A stretch of DNA of 64,000 nt from Metopolophium dirhodum (GCF_019925205.1 NC_083560.1:146216526-146280525), one strand, 5' to 3'. Shown: positions 10,196 through 21,396, numbered from the stretch's first letter. Notes: generated by a model from the sequence alone, not told the origin. Made by a program: numbers and translations.

Positions 10196-10744
10196 CTATA
10201 TAGTATGTCTGAGAAAAAAATTATAATAATTAAAATCATAGTTTTGAATATATTGGTTGGTAAATTCGTTCCTTTGGCAAGTGGATGGCAGACCACGGAC
10301 ATCATTTTTAATTAGGTCATATGCAGTGTTGAAAGTAATTTGATAATTTGCTAAACGTTTTTGCTTGTCTACCACATACAAATCAATCAAATTCTGTAAT
10401 TGACGAAGCCGGTACAAATCTACGCGTGTCAAGGTAATATATTCCTCGTTTAGATGTAGGGTAATTGAACTCTGTTTGACATTAATTGAATATGAAAAGG
10501 AATCGGTAATCTTTACACGCCTCACCCTGGTATTTAGGTTATTAATAATTGAATTGTAATTAGATTCAGACATCAGTGTAAACCATTCTTCTAAACTTAA
10601 TGTAATAATTTTCTTTGAAAGTTTACATTCTAATAATAAAATAATTGAAATCTGCTTATTAATTAGTAATCCAACTGTAATACTTTTCTTGTTAAAAGCT
10701 CGGATGTCGAATGTAGACTTACAGACAATTATTGGTGGACTCAT
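10196..10744 (-). CDS. Unknown protein, convergent with the spliced gene
   Basis: A 182-residue uninterrupted frame from the ATG at 10744 (an upstream ATG would add 11 residues). It has alternating beta-like hydrophobic stretches, KKIITLSLEEWFTLM around residues 45-60, and a related-looking segment ITLHLNEEYITLTRVDLYRL farther on, as if two copies of a small domain were present. The EEW pattern faintly recalls the PC4-type single-strand-DNA-binding fold, but this is too weak to assign. The stop lies about 110 bases from the end of the gene at 9175, tail to tail. Absence of stops in AT-rich DNA suggests constraint. Function unknown. Confidence 0.5.
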   Translation of the reverse strand: MSPPIIVCKSTFDIRAFNKKSITVGLLINKQISIILLLECKLSKKIITLSLEEWFTLMSESNYNSIINNLNTRVRRVKITDSFSYSINVKQSSITLHLNEEYITLTRVDLYRLRQLQNLIDLYVVDKQKRLANYQITFNTAYDLIKNDVRGLPSTCQRNEFTNQYIQNYDFNYYNFFLRHTI

Positions 10745-11129
10745 AATGAAGTTTTTTTTTGCTAAAAAAGTACACAATAAAAAGTAGGATATAACTGTTA
10801 GGAGTTATACATTGGACTGTTAGTTTTTTCCTTTGCAGTCATATTATATACTAAAAACTCGGATAAAAAAAAAAAATTCAAAAAATGTGAACGTACAGTT
10901 AGCCAATTAGTGCATACTAGAGAGGGAATTTACATATACTTACTAACCTGATACCTGAAAAACATTTTAAATTATTATATACGCACTAACCCGCTAGGCT
11001 ATACGTCCACGAGATATTAAATCGAATAATAAAACATTTAAGATAAAACATTCAATTTTTTTTTTATTTTTTTTTTTTATTCAATACAGCAAATATTATA
11101 AACAGTATATTATATAAAAAAAACATGAT
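10745..11129. other. AT-rich intergenic region between two minus ORFs
   Basis: Homopolymer runs and no supported gene. It would contain the promoter of the ORF ending at 10196. A TATA-like TATATAAT on the minus strand near 10850 is a candidate only. Confidence 0.4.
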
Positions 11130-11528
11130 TTAACAAATGGTGTCGTACGAACCGGTTTCACAATAACAAATAACTTCGGTTTTACAATATTTACTTAAGA
11201 CTTTTTGAACAAACTGATTACCTTTCATTAATAATACATATAAACATTTTGGTGAGAATCGGGTATGTTCTATAAAACAATTATCATCGATTTCAAAACT
11301 ATGTAGAATTACTCCACACCAATGACATTGAACTGTGTCATCGAGATTGATATAGTAAAATCCACATTCTGAGAGCTTGTACTTATTCTGGCCGGTATTT
11401 GAAGGAAAACTTTTAAAAGATCGTAACCTAGATACAAATGCAGAGAATTCTGGATACGCTGGCGTTGAATTGAATCGTATTTGATCGACCAATGACTGGA
11501 CATCGTTTGTGCATTTTTGAAAATTCAT
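11130..11528 (-). CDS. Single-BIR protein, IAP-like, no RING
   Basis: About 132 residues from the ATG at 11528 (a longer reading starts at 11618). It contains one baculovirus IAP repeat: the N-terminal RLRSFKSFP, then LSECGFYYINLDDTVQCHWC with the first zinc-binding Cys pair (CHWC), the conserved His in EHTRFSPKC and the final Cys. BIR domains bind caspases or other IAP partners. IAP family members usually have two or three BIRs plus a RING; here there is one BIR and no RING. Small BIR proteins occur in insect DNA viruses and Polinton-like viruses, and the neighbouring unknown ORFs fit such an origin. The frame is open. Host or viral origin is not settled. Confidence 0.8.
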   Translation of the reverse strand: MNFQKCTNDVQSLVDQIRFNSTPAYPEFSAFVSRLRSFKSFPSNTGQNKYKLSECGFYYINLDDTVQCHWCGVILHSFEIDDNCFIEHTRFSPKCLYVLLMKGNQFVQKVLSKYCKTEVICYCETGSYDTIC

Positions 11529-11796
11529 TTTTGAAGAAATTAAATAACTTATACAATTTAATAAAGCTTTGAGAAAATAAAGAAAAATGAGACACGACTT
11601 GAGTGAACGATGGATCATTAGTAACTGAATATGAAAAAAATAATCAGCAATCAGCTTATAACTTAAAATTATTGTAAATAATAAATAATGTTTTTATCAT
11701 TATTAAAAAAATCAGTGTAACCAACATGAGTAAAAATGAAATACAGTACATTTTTTCGAGGTAAAATTTAGTAACAATCAGTGTGAAATGTGTTAC

Positions 11797-11854
11797 ACGG
11801 TAAATCTGAGTGCTCCAAGGGGGACATTCCCCCTTGGAAAAAAATTTTTACCGT
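11797..11854. repeat. Hairpin unit bounded by ACGGTAAA/TTTACCGT
   Basis: A 58-bp unit with complementary ends and an inner near-perfect palindrome (11815-11837), CCAAGGGGGA and TCCCCCTTGG around a short CAT loop. Sequence to its right (about 11862-11895) matches the reverse complement of 48840-48872, where an R1-like RT fragment starts. A diverged copy of the whole unit lies at 48878-48937. See findings. Confidence 0.7.
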
Positions 11855-11989
11855 GGAAAAGCTGGCTGTGAACATACAAATATATACTACTAATAGTATA
11901 ATGTGCAGTATCGAGAGAGAGAATTTTTGTGTAAAATATTTACATATTTTTCATTTTTGGTGCTATGGACAGTAAAAGTGACTGGCATT

Positions 11990-14900
11990 ATGGAAAAAAA
12001 ACTAAAACTCTTTTATCCAAGAGAAAGAAAAATAAAGGTAACATTAATGCCCTGAATGGTTTAAAAAAAGTATAAAATATTACAAATCTATTAATTACTA
12101 TAACTTATCTTATCACCTTTTTAATTATTATTATTTATTCAATTTGTATTTTACGTGAAGTTTTAAAAAAATTTAGTATTTATACTTATGGTTAGGTTAC
12201 TTAAAGTTGAATACAAGCTTTACCATGATTTTCCTTTGAATAATTATAAAATAAACCAAAGCGGCATTACACAAAAACATTTATGAACGTTTAATTTAAA
12301 TTTTTACGAAATCGCGTAAAATAACTATTTATCCTCAAACGATTTTAGATATTTGTTATTACTGTTTTTGTTTTACTATAAAATATTATAGAGTATTGAT
12401 ACTGATAATGTGGACGATACCGTTGATACTGTACCTTCGCTTTCAAATATATTGTACCCGAAAGAAGACGAAGCCGAAGCAGTGGTATTAGAAATATCAA
12501 CTAGTGATAATTTGAACGACACGCAAAACTACGAGTAAGTTCATAATCGTTTTGGGCAATTTACGGACATTTAAAATTTTTAATTATTTAGTTTATTTAG
12601 TTTATTTTTCTTTACTTGTCAATAAAATTGTATTTGTAGGATCAAAAAACTTGAAAATTGAATACAAGGCTCCTGATATATCTTACAATATTAGCTGAAA
12701 AATATTAAAAATACATAAGCACAGTTTTTTTTAGTAAGCATTTAAAGTTCAAATTTTGACAAAATACATATCATTCAAAATTTACAAATGATTTTAGTTT
12801 AAAATTTTTAAACTTTTCAACTTTTATAACTAATGGTTGAACATTTAAAACTAAGTTCCACGCAAGTAGATTATTCTGTAACCAAAAAATCTAAAAATAT
12901 ATATGATAACCGTGTTTGTTTTTTGTTTTTTATGTTAAAATGTGGACGAAATTACATATTAAATAACCAAGATTTATGCTATTTTGTTGTAAATTAAAAA
13001 TATTATTATTTTAGCAAAATTGAATTAAATCTACTGCGTAGTATAGGTACTAATGCAAACTAGTAAAATAAATTACTTTCATCACAATAATATTAACAAA
13101 TATACTAAATTACTAAGTAATATTATAGACTGATAGACTGTCGTCGCTCAGAATCGTTTTTCTTTCGTTTACCTTTATAGATATTTTTAAATAAAGGCAG
13201 ATCGTGGGTACATCCATTTTTTACAATTTTTTTGTTTTTATTTTAGGTACTTATTAAGTGGTAGACGAATAGTTGATATTGCATAGTTTTTTTAAATCCA
13301 TTCGACGTATTAAACATAAGGTTTCGAATGTTCATTCTCAAAAAATATGACGTTAGTAAATGAAAAAAGAAATGGATTTTCTAGCAATTTTGTTTTTAAA
13401 TGCTTAATATGTGGAGTTTTTGAAAATATTTATTCGGAAGATCCTGATAGGAAAGATGTTGATATCAATATGGCAATTACTTCAGCCGTCATTAATACTG
13501 GTTAGGGATATTCGCAATTGGATGAATTTACGGCCGTACTAGATATGCCTTGTTATGCTAATAGTTCATATCAAAAATATCACGAGAAATTGTATAGTCA
13601 TTTATTTGATGCTTCGTTAGATGAAATTAGACTAGCTGGAATTGAAGAGGCAAAACTTGCTATACAAAATGGAGAAGTGGATGACCAAGGTCGTGCATTA
13701 GTGACTGTTGTTGCAGATGGAGCTTCGTCAAAAAGATCTTATAAAACAAATTACAATGCTTCATCGGGTGTAGCGTCAATTATTGGGTATAGAACGAAAA
13801 AATGTTTATTTATGAGTGTTTGCAATAAGTACTGTGTCATATGTGAAAGAGCCTCAAACACAAAACAAAATATAGTTTGTGAGCACAAATGCTACAAAAA
13901 TTGGACTTCTACTTCTACTTCTATGGAGTCAGATATTATAGTTGAAGGGTTCAAAGAAAGTTTAGCAATGCATAATATTATATATTATAAATTAATTGGT
14001 GATGGTGATAGCAGTATTAGTAAAAAATTACAACTCGCTAAACCTTATGGTCCGAATATGATAATTCAAAAAATTTAATGTAAAAACCATGTCTTACGCA
14101 ATTATATAAATCGTATGCGTGATATTGCGGGAAAAAGGAAATGTAGCAGTGGACAAATTGTGAAGAAGATATTTGTAAAGAATTGGATATGGATGAAAAT
14201 GATTACGAAAAACTTAAATTAGAATTTATGACGATTACAATTATAAAAAATAGTGATGAAATCAAATTAATTGAAAAATCGACTAAACTTCAATCGGTAT
14301 GTGAATTATGGCATAAAGAAAAACGAATTCGTTTAACCGCGTCAAACTTTGGAACCATTTGTAAACTTCGACCGGCGACGTCTAGAGCTAATACAATTAA
14401 GTCAATGTTGTATAAAACATTTTGCGGAAATGAGCATACAAGATAAGGTATTGAGTGCGAACCCTTTGCGAAGATAGAGTTTCAAAAACTAACAGGGCTT
14501 AAAATTCAAGAATCTGGCCTTTTCATTTATGAACAACTACCGTTTTTAGCAGCCAGTCCGGATGGACTATTAGAAGATAACGGTATAGTTGAAATAAAAT
14601 GTCCATCTACAATTAAACAATTAACTCCTAAAAGAAGCTATAGAAACTGAAAAATTAAAATTTGCAACTATTGACAATCAAGGAAATCTACAGTTAAAAA
14701 AAAGTGACAAATACTATTTTCAAGTTATGGGTCAATTACAAATAACTCAAAGATTGTTTTGTTATTTTATAATATGGTCACCTAAAGGTAATTATAATTC
14801 TTAAATTACAAATAAATATAGGTTATACTAATAACTATCGTAAATTGATTTCCACTTACGTATGTTTACAGGTATATTATACCAAAAAATTTTAAGAGAT

Positions 14901-15014
14901 GATGATTTTTTCGAAACCAAAATGAAATCATTGCTAGAAAATTTTTATTTCCAAGCGATGTTGCCCGAGTTAATAGACTCAAGAGCTGATAGCAACCGTC
15001 GTTTACGTGACTAA
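11990..15014 (+). pseudogene. Mutator-like transposase fused to YqaJ nuclease, four exons, broken
   Basis: Exons inferred from GT-AG borders and matching phases: 11990-12037, 12392-12534, 13247-14787 and 14872-15014. The phases match: exon 2 ends in phase 2 and exon 3 supplies the third base. Exon 3 opens with the GRRIVDI motif typical of insect Mutator-like proteins, then a Cys-pair region near NFVFKCLICG, the transposase core (GYSQLDEF, GRALVTVVADGASSKRSY, SDIIVEGFK, LIGDGDSS), and finally a YqaJ/lambda-exonuclease-like domain with LTASNFG and PDGLLEDNGIVEIKCP, which carries the Asp...Glu-X-Lys catalytic set. Stops at 13503-13505, 14076-14078 and 14444-14446 and frameshifts near 13270-13350 and 14150 make it a pseudogene. 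An alternative start at 11965 is out of phase. Terminal repeats not found. Confidence 0.82.
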
Positions 15015-15723
15015 CCATAGTTACGCTTAAGTTTTTTACTGAAGAAGTTTGTAAATAAATTATAAAAACATAATAATTTAACTTGATATTCATATTATAT
15101 GGATCGCATTATTTTTTTCTCCAAGATACCTAACTTACAATATTATGTACATTTATGTGAGTGAAATAACGCCGAGTTCAAACATAATATTAATATGTAT
15201 ATGTATAAATATCAGTACGTAAGTAGTAAGTACCAAGTCGTAATGATTTATCCTCTCTAGCACTCACCTTCCTCACCTTTTTTATAATATACAGGTGTTT
15301 CGGTGTATGCGAGTGATTGTGTTATTCCTTTTACGTAAAAAAAGTGATTATGTAATTAATGAGTAAACAAATTGTATATACAAAAATAGGTTTAGTTATT
15401 ATAATAAAGAATACTAAAATAACCTACTTTTGACAACAATATATTTTATGACCCACATAATTAGTCGTTTCCGTTTAATTGTTTACGATGCTTGATATCG
15501 ACGGCGGGTCGGTTCCTGGTAAATATTGAGAGCGATTAGACTTACACACACTAAGGTTCGTTTAAATTGCACACACTTACAAGTCAGTTTAATGCTATCA
15601 TGTTAAATTGCCTATATTAATTTCCTTAAAACACGATCGACTGCAGCCCCCTTAAGTTACATTCGCATTTTCGTTCCGAGTGAACGATCGGAAACATTAC
15701 AGTGTGTGTACCTAATAGACAAC
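15015..15723. other. Intergenic region and probable left end of the Harbinger element
   Basis: No gene seen. The right part (about 15480-15723) is less AT-rich and probably holds the 5' untranslated region of the Harbinger transposase. I could not match a terminal inverted repeat to the right side. Confidence 0.4.
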
Positions 15724-18416
15724 ATGGAAAGTGATGAAGAACTTGTCATTATTGCCTTGTTATTAGATGAAGAAGATGAAGAAGAAAGAAGAGGAAATAA
15801 GAGAAAAGATAGAATGTAGATACATGACATATTCAAAAAAAGCTCACAATTTGGAGAATATCATACACTGTTTACCGATTTGCTTAACGACGATGTAAAA
15901 TTCTTCCAGTATTTTCGTATGTCTCATGCCAAATTCACAACTCTTCTTGAAATCTTACGTCCTCATATATTAAGACAGAATACAACATACAGAGAGGCGA
16001 TAGAACCAGAACAAAAACTTGCTGTGTGTTTAAGGTATGTATTAAAAACAATTAGTTTGAAGTATTAAAAAATATAATTATTGGGTAGGTATTAAATATT
16101 AAGTAGATACATCGTTTCAAACGCAATGTGAAAAATAACACGATTACATTCTTAAACCAATAAGCTTTTTATTCTAGTTGAGTCAGTTTTTTACAATGTA
16201 GTACAAAACAAAGTTATTCCGATACATTATTTATATTATTATAAGGAAATTTTAAAAATTGACTTAGATATTGATTATCTTGATCCTGCGTATAAGAAAA
16301 TTCGTTTGTGGAAGGTGAAGAAGTCATAATGGCATTTGAATTAGGCAAAGGACACATAACGGCACTTGAGTTAGATATAGGAGACATCGATGCATTAGAA
16401 TTAGGTGATGGAGTCATAATTACATTTAAATCAGGAAAAGGAGACATCGTTACAGGTGACGGGCAATGAATATGCAGAGTTTTGTTCACGGTAGGTGAAA
16501 AATACATTGTTCTATTTGAAGTTTGTTTTGAAGTAGACGGTGTAGAAAACCTTGAATTATTTGATGGGGGCGGAGGCATCGTTACGTTGGAAACAGGAGT
16601 TGGTGAAGTTAACGCGAGTCTCATCTTTACATTGTTAACCATTTGAAACAATTGCGCCTTAATGTGATCTTGATCTCGAATAGGAAAAGTCTTGACTGTT
16701 TTTGCCATATTTATAAAAAAATCAACCATAGGATCACTCTGAATACTGTTAAGTTGTTATTTTCTTGATAAATATCCCTGAAGGACGTTAGCTGCAGTTG
16801 GTTGTTGTGGTGTTACAAACTTCGATTTCCTACCAACATTTCGTGATGATAACTTGGACGATGTTGGTTGTAACTCTCGTGTATCACTTGATTCATTTAC
16901 TGTATCACTATCTATATTATTTAGATTACGTGATATTTCAAGCTCTTTTTAATCACCGTTACTATCATCACCAATAGGTGGCGATAGGTTTGAAAGTCTC
17001 TCTTCCTCGTCATTCAAATACGGAGTGAGGAAAGTGAGCTCTTTATAGTATTTGGGGGGCTTCAGTTTTGATGCTGCTTGGCCGCTTTTGGTTTTGCGCA
17101 GATTCAAAGCCTTCCTATGGTTGTCTCTAGTTCTGGTCCATCTCTCCTTGCATGCATTACCTGTAATGCATTACAATGAATCAATATTTTTAGATTATGA
17201 CCTAGGTGATTAACGATGTGTTTGTTTTATATTCTGTATGGAGTGGTGAATGTATTAATTTTACAATACAAAACCAATTTTGGTTTTTGGTGTAACTTTA
17301 AAAAAAATGACCATAGAATGTAGATACATAAAAAATAAAAAAACACACATTTTAAAATCAATACATTCATCACTTCGTTCAGAACCTAAAAATTATAAAA
17401 TGTTCAGTTTTATAACTAAGGATACACGTATATTAGGCTATTTATTTAAAGGTATTTGAGTATATAGAATAATATTAACCTTGTTTCGGTTGCCATTACT
17501 TTTTTTTCAGGTTTTTGGCCACTGGGAACTCTTTTCGTTCAATTTCATTTTCCATTAGGCTAGATGAACGCACAGTACAAAGAATCGTTTACTCAACCTA
17601 CGAAGCCATATCCCAATTTCTACAGCCACTAGTAATGCCTAAACCATCTGAAGAAGTATGGAGAGAATCGGAAGAAGGTTTTCGTGAAAAATGGAATTTT
17701 CCTGACGCGATTGCTGCCATTGATGGAAAACACGTGTTGATACAGGCACCACCGCACAGTGGATCAAATTATTTTTGTTATAAAAAACACTTTAGTACGG
17801 TGCTATTAGCCTTAGTGGATGCAAATTATAAATTCATAGTCGTAGATATTGGGGCTTTTGGTAAAAACTCTGATGCTAGAATTTTGCAAAATTCTAATTT
17901 GGGTAAAGGCTTACAAAATGGAACTCTAAATATACCTTCACCAAAAATACTACCAGGGGGCAATGACGTATTACCTCACGTCATAATTGCTTTCCCATTA
18001 TGCACGAATTTGATGCGACCATACTCACGCGACGATGCACAAAGAAACGAAGAAAAAAAAGTGTTTAACTATCGGTTGAGTCGTGCTAGAAATACTGTGG
18101 AAAATACGTTTGGAATATTGGCACGGAAATTTTCGAACGTAAGTTGTCTATGTTTCCAGAACACATTGTGAGTGTTGTAATGGATACATGCTGCTTGCAC
18201 AACTTTCTAAGAAATGACACGTGTCACTGGACAGAAAATGATTTGAATATTTCTGTTTACAACATGAAAGGACTGCAAGACTTAAGAAATATAGGTGGAA
18301 ATTCGAAAACAGATGGTTTAGCAGTTAGGGATGGTTTCAAAAGTTATTTCAATTCAGCAGCAGGGTCAGTAGAATGGCAATTAAGGAGAGTTCGAGCTGG
18401 AAGGAGATTCACGTGA
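15724..18416 (+). pseudogene. PIF/Harbinger transposase (DDE_Tnp_4), broken
   Basis: Exon 1 (15724-16034) encodes an acidic start and the helix-rich region FGEYHTLFTDLL through YREAIEPEQKLAVCLR. It joins in phase to 17511 (CLR-FLATGNSFRSISFS). Exon 2 holds the catalytic core: first Asp in AIAAIDGKHV, then SGSNYFCYKKHFSTVLLALV, and the Glu in NTVENTFGIL. The second Asp, normally just before AFPL, is absent because VII runs straight into AFPL. Coding continues in another frame (18144-18416) after a short deletion near 18140. A TAG at 15817-15819 interrupts exon 1. Harbinger transposase needs the MADF/Myb partner for nuclear import and DNA binding; that gene lies on the opposite strand. This copy is inactive. 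Confidence 0.85.
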
Positions 18417-19504
18417 CTATGATTAACTAAACATTTTGTACCTTTTTTTTTTTTTTTTCCATTTTTGAACCGACGACGCCGCGGGAATTGCTTTCCCATT
18501 ACTTCCGCGGCGCCACCATCGTTTAATGATATCAACATTTACATATACATACGTGAGGGGTAGACGGGACAATTCCCCGACTTACCCCCCTATTACATGA
18601 CATTTTATTTATTTTACGATACGTTTGCAAGTGTGTGTTAGGCGCCTTCCTGGTCTTCTAGGGCCGACCGGAGTCCGCCGCTCTGGTAGTCTCGTTCGTC
18701 CTGTCCGGTGTCCTGCGATGCTGTGATCGCCTTCCCTCCCGTGGTGTCACAAGTGGGGGGATGAAGAACGGTGGTCGGTGACACCTCCGACGTGTCGCTG
18801 TTGCGACATCGAAGCGTGTGCGAGCCGTTTTTCATCGTGTGCTGACGTCAGTCGTGCAGCTGCTCCTCCCGTTCGTCCGCTTCCTTTGTGCTCATGATTC
18901 TTTCCACCATCACCATGAACTCGCGTCTATTGTTCGTGGCCTGTTCTACGATCCTACATCGTGCGTCCGGTTCGTCCGGGTGGGGCCGCAGAGGATGTCC
19001 TCGACGTCGCCGGCGTGTGGAGGACGATGGAGGATCCTCTCCATGATGGCGCGTTCGTCTCCCCACCTCGGGCAGGCGAACAGCGTGTGTTCGGCCGTGT
19101 CATCGGGGTCCAAGCAGTATGAACAATAGCTGTCGTCTGCCCGATTAAACCTGCGCAGGTAGCTCCTGAAGCAGCCGTGCACCGAGAGGACCTGCGTCAC
19201 GTGGTAGGTCAAGTCCATCGCGCAGCTCTTCGATCGTGAACCGAGGAGTCGCGGGATCGGCGGCGTCGTCGGTCAGACGGGATTCGGATGCCCATTCGGT
19301 CGCCGGAAACATTTTGTACCTAAATAATTTTATTTTACTAACTAATTATATTGAAATACGAATAAACTTACCAATTTGATTTAATCTCTTTCCAATTTCT
19401 TCCCAAATATTATCTTGTCTTTGTTGATTCGAGTAATGAGGGTGTTTAAAATTGTATAACTCTTCGTACTCTTGTACAATTGTTATTAGACTTGCGATGT
19501 CCAT
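16214..19504 (-). pseudogene. Harbinger MADF-BESS DNA-binding protein, two exons, broken
   Basis: Exon 1 is 19504-19372, encoding the first half of a MADF (Myb/SANT-like) domain, including FKHPHYSNQQRQDNIWEEI. Its GTAAGT donor pairs with an acceptor before 17160, where the domain resumes as NACKERWTRTRDNHRKAL. Exon 2 runs to 16214 and ends with a BESS-type motif (DPMVDFFINMAKTVKTF) and a low-complexity Pro/Ser/Asn/Met tail. Stops occur in exon 2 near 16950 and 16760. The intron contains the transposase catalytic exons and the non-LTR insertion. Confidence 0.78.
18443..19306 (-). mobile_element. Non-LTR retrotransposon, internally deleted, with 14-bp target duplication
   Basis: A GC-rich insert on the minus strand, ending in poly(A) (seen as poly(T) at 18443-18459). 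It is flanked by AAACATTTTGTACC at 18429-18442 and 19307-19320, a clean target-primed insertion signature. The coding sequence starts with PATPRFTIEELRDG, which resembles the linker before the reverse transcriptase, and jumps to the C-terminal Cys/His region LTYHVTQVLSVHGCF...CSYCLDPDDTAEHTLFACPRW. The RT itself is deleted. The C-terminal type is R1/I-like. The insert lies in the Harbinger element, so it is younger. Confidence 0.85.
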
Positions 19505-19792
19505 AATATGTGTAATAATAATTATAATTAAAATAATAAATATATTATAATTAAAACACGTGTGTAGTGAGTGTCGAAATGCAATAAAATTCAAATGATC
19601 AGTGTGGCGACCAGTGACGACCGGTTGTGACACGCGTCCACTTATCGGTAATCCGTATGACGTCATCCACAACAGTCGTAAAAGTTGCCCCTTCGATCAA
19701 TTTCGTCGGCATTACCGACGGACCGATACGTGCGATCCGTCCGCTGCCGGTGAGTGGACGCATAATATGTATAACTTACTATACTAATAATT

Positions 19793-20805
19793 CTAAAATC
19801 CGTTTCTACGATCCGTATGGCACGGTACCCGCATCATATTTAGCAACAGGTTGTTTACAAGTACTAGCCGAAACGGTATACGAACAATACCCATACATCA
19901 CGCCTATTATCAATCGCGATTTTTACATGGACGACATATTAACCGGAGCTGACACGGAACAGGAAGTTATTAACATACGCGACAGTTTGATTGTGGTGAT
20001 GAACAGTGCCGGTCTAACGTTACGAAAATGGCCATCAAACGACACAAGTTTATTAACATCAAGTCTACCTAGCAAAGATATAGAAATATCAAATAAACAC
20101 GAACTTAATTATTCTTTGAAAAAGGTATTAGGTTTATTCTGGGATACTACGTCAGATATATTAAAATATAACGTGCGTGAGAATAAAAAGGTAAAGGGGA
20201 TGTCTGTTACCAAACGCGAAATGCTGTCCGATATAGCTGCGATATTCGACCCGCTCGATTTAGTCGGCCCATTAATAGTGTGAGCAAAATTAATAGCGTT
20301 ATGGCGTGAAAAGATTGATTGGGACAAACCCGTTCCAGTGCACGAACAATGGTTTGAGTATCGAACACAATTATCCACGTTAAACAGGTTATCAATAACC
20401 CGCAAAATTACGAACAATTTAAAATCGTCTGTTATTGAGGTCCTAGGATTTTCGGGCGCTAGTATATTGACGTATGGATGTTGTTTATATTTGAGATGTA
20501 CGGACAACGCGGGCATTCATCACACTAATTTAATATGCGCAAAATCCAAAGTGGCACCTTTAAAAACATTGTCATTACCTCGATTAGAACTTTGTGCGGC
20601 ACTGTTATTAACACGTCTAGCGAATAAATTAATACCGAGGTTACAATTAAAAATTAGTCAACAATACTTTTGGACCTATTCAATGATAGTATTGGCATGG
20701 ATCGCTTCACCTTCGACGAAATGGAGAACGTTTGTTGCACATCGAGTAGCTGAAATACAAAGGAAAACAACAATTGGCAAATGGAAACACGTCAGTACAT
20801 GTGAA
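19793..20805 (+). pseudogene. pol: BEL/Pao pol fragment (RT to RNase H), element 1
   Basis: One continuous frame with a single TGA at 20281-20283. It begins in the middle of the reverse transcriptase (YGTVPASYLATGCL), has the catalytic box FYMDDILTGADT, the MLSDIAAIFDPLDLVGPL segment typical of BEL/Pao (peptidase A17 region), then SKVAPLKTLSLPRLELCAAL and the RNase H stretch WTYSMIVLAWI. The usual Asp of the RNase H WTDS motif is Tyr. Coding stops matching at about 20805 after KWKHVST; integrase and LTRs are absent. A short inverted pair GCGTCCAC/GTGGACGC (about 19635 and 19752) lies to its left. Confidence 0.8.
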
Positions 20806-21005
20806 ATACAATATAATCATACAATCCACAATATATTTTTGGTACATTGATTTTTCAACATTAAGTACAATTTGATAATGAAACAATTCATTTGTCATTT
20901 GTTAATTTTTTTTTTTTAGATAACTATTAGTATTACAATATATCATTATTAATTATTATCTATGTTAGTTTATACTAATGACATATATTTTTCTTTCACA
21001 ATATC
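20806..21005. other. AT-rich DNA between the two BEL elements
   Basis: No gene or repeat recognised. It separates the broken end of BEL element 1 from the left LTR of BEL element 2. Confidence 0.4.
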
Positions 21006-21396
21006 TGTACGCGCCCCACAATAGGGACTACCCGAAGGACCACTCGGTGACAACCGAGACGAGATTTCATGTGTTGATGGCTGTCAATTTCACCACTAAC
21101 CGACGACAATTTTAGGGTAGGCAACCAAATGTGCACGGCGACGACAACAACGATGACGGGAGGGAACTACCGAGGAATGAGGATGGTGCAAGCTATTTAT
21201 GGGTGGAGGGTCTCTGTAGTCGAATCGGTTTGGTGCAATGACCACAGAGCTCACAAACACAGGAACAATACTTAAATCTAACTTAATTCTATTAAAGTCT
21301 TGAGACGGTGACGGGTGTAACGCAATCGGCGGACGATCTGGACGACCTGGGCGGCCTCTCTCACAACATACGTACTATATATGTTGCTGGTGGACT
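21006..21396 (-). repeat. 3' LTR of BEL element 2
   Basis: Begins TGTACGCGCCCCACAATAGG and shares its whole length with 26249-26666, ending in a common GTTGCTGGTGGACT. Diverged by substitutions and by a short block present only in the other LTR. Confidence 0.8.

Larger units (their letters stand above)
15724..19504. mobile_element. PIF/Harbinger DNA transposon with two interdigitated genes
   Basis: The core of a Harbinger element, bounded here by its outermost coding bases because the terminal inverted repeats were not found. It carries the usual two proteins: a DDE transposase (plus) and a MADF/Myb-like DNA-binding protein (minus). Each gene places exons in the other's intron. A non-LTR element is inserted at 18443-19306. 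Both genes carry stops, so the copy is dead. Confidence 0.75.

Noticed and set aside
10196..10744. PC4-like single-strand-DNA-binding protein
   Set aside because: Only a short EEW-type pattern agrees; too weak to name the family, so left as unknown.
18818..19129. Plus-strand frame over the non-LTR insertion
   Set aside because: Antisense to the recognised RT C-terminal Cys/His region; GC-rich DNA gives long chance frames.
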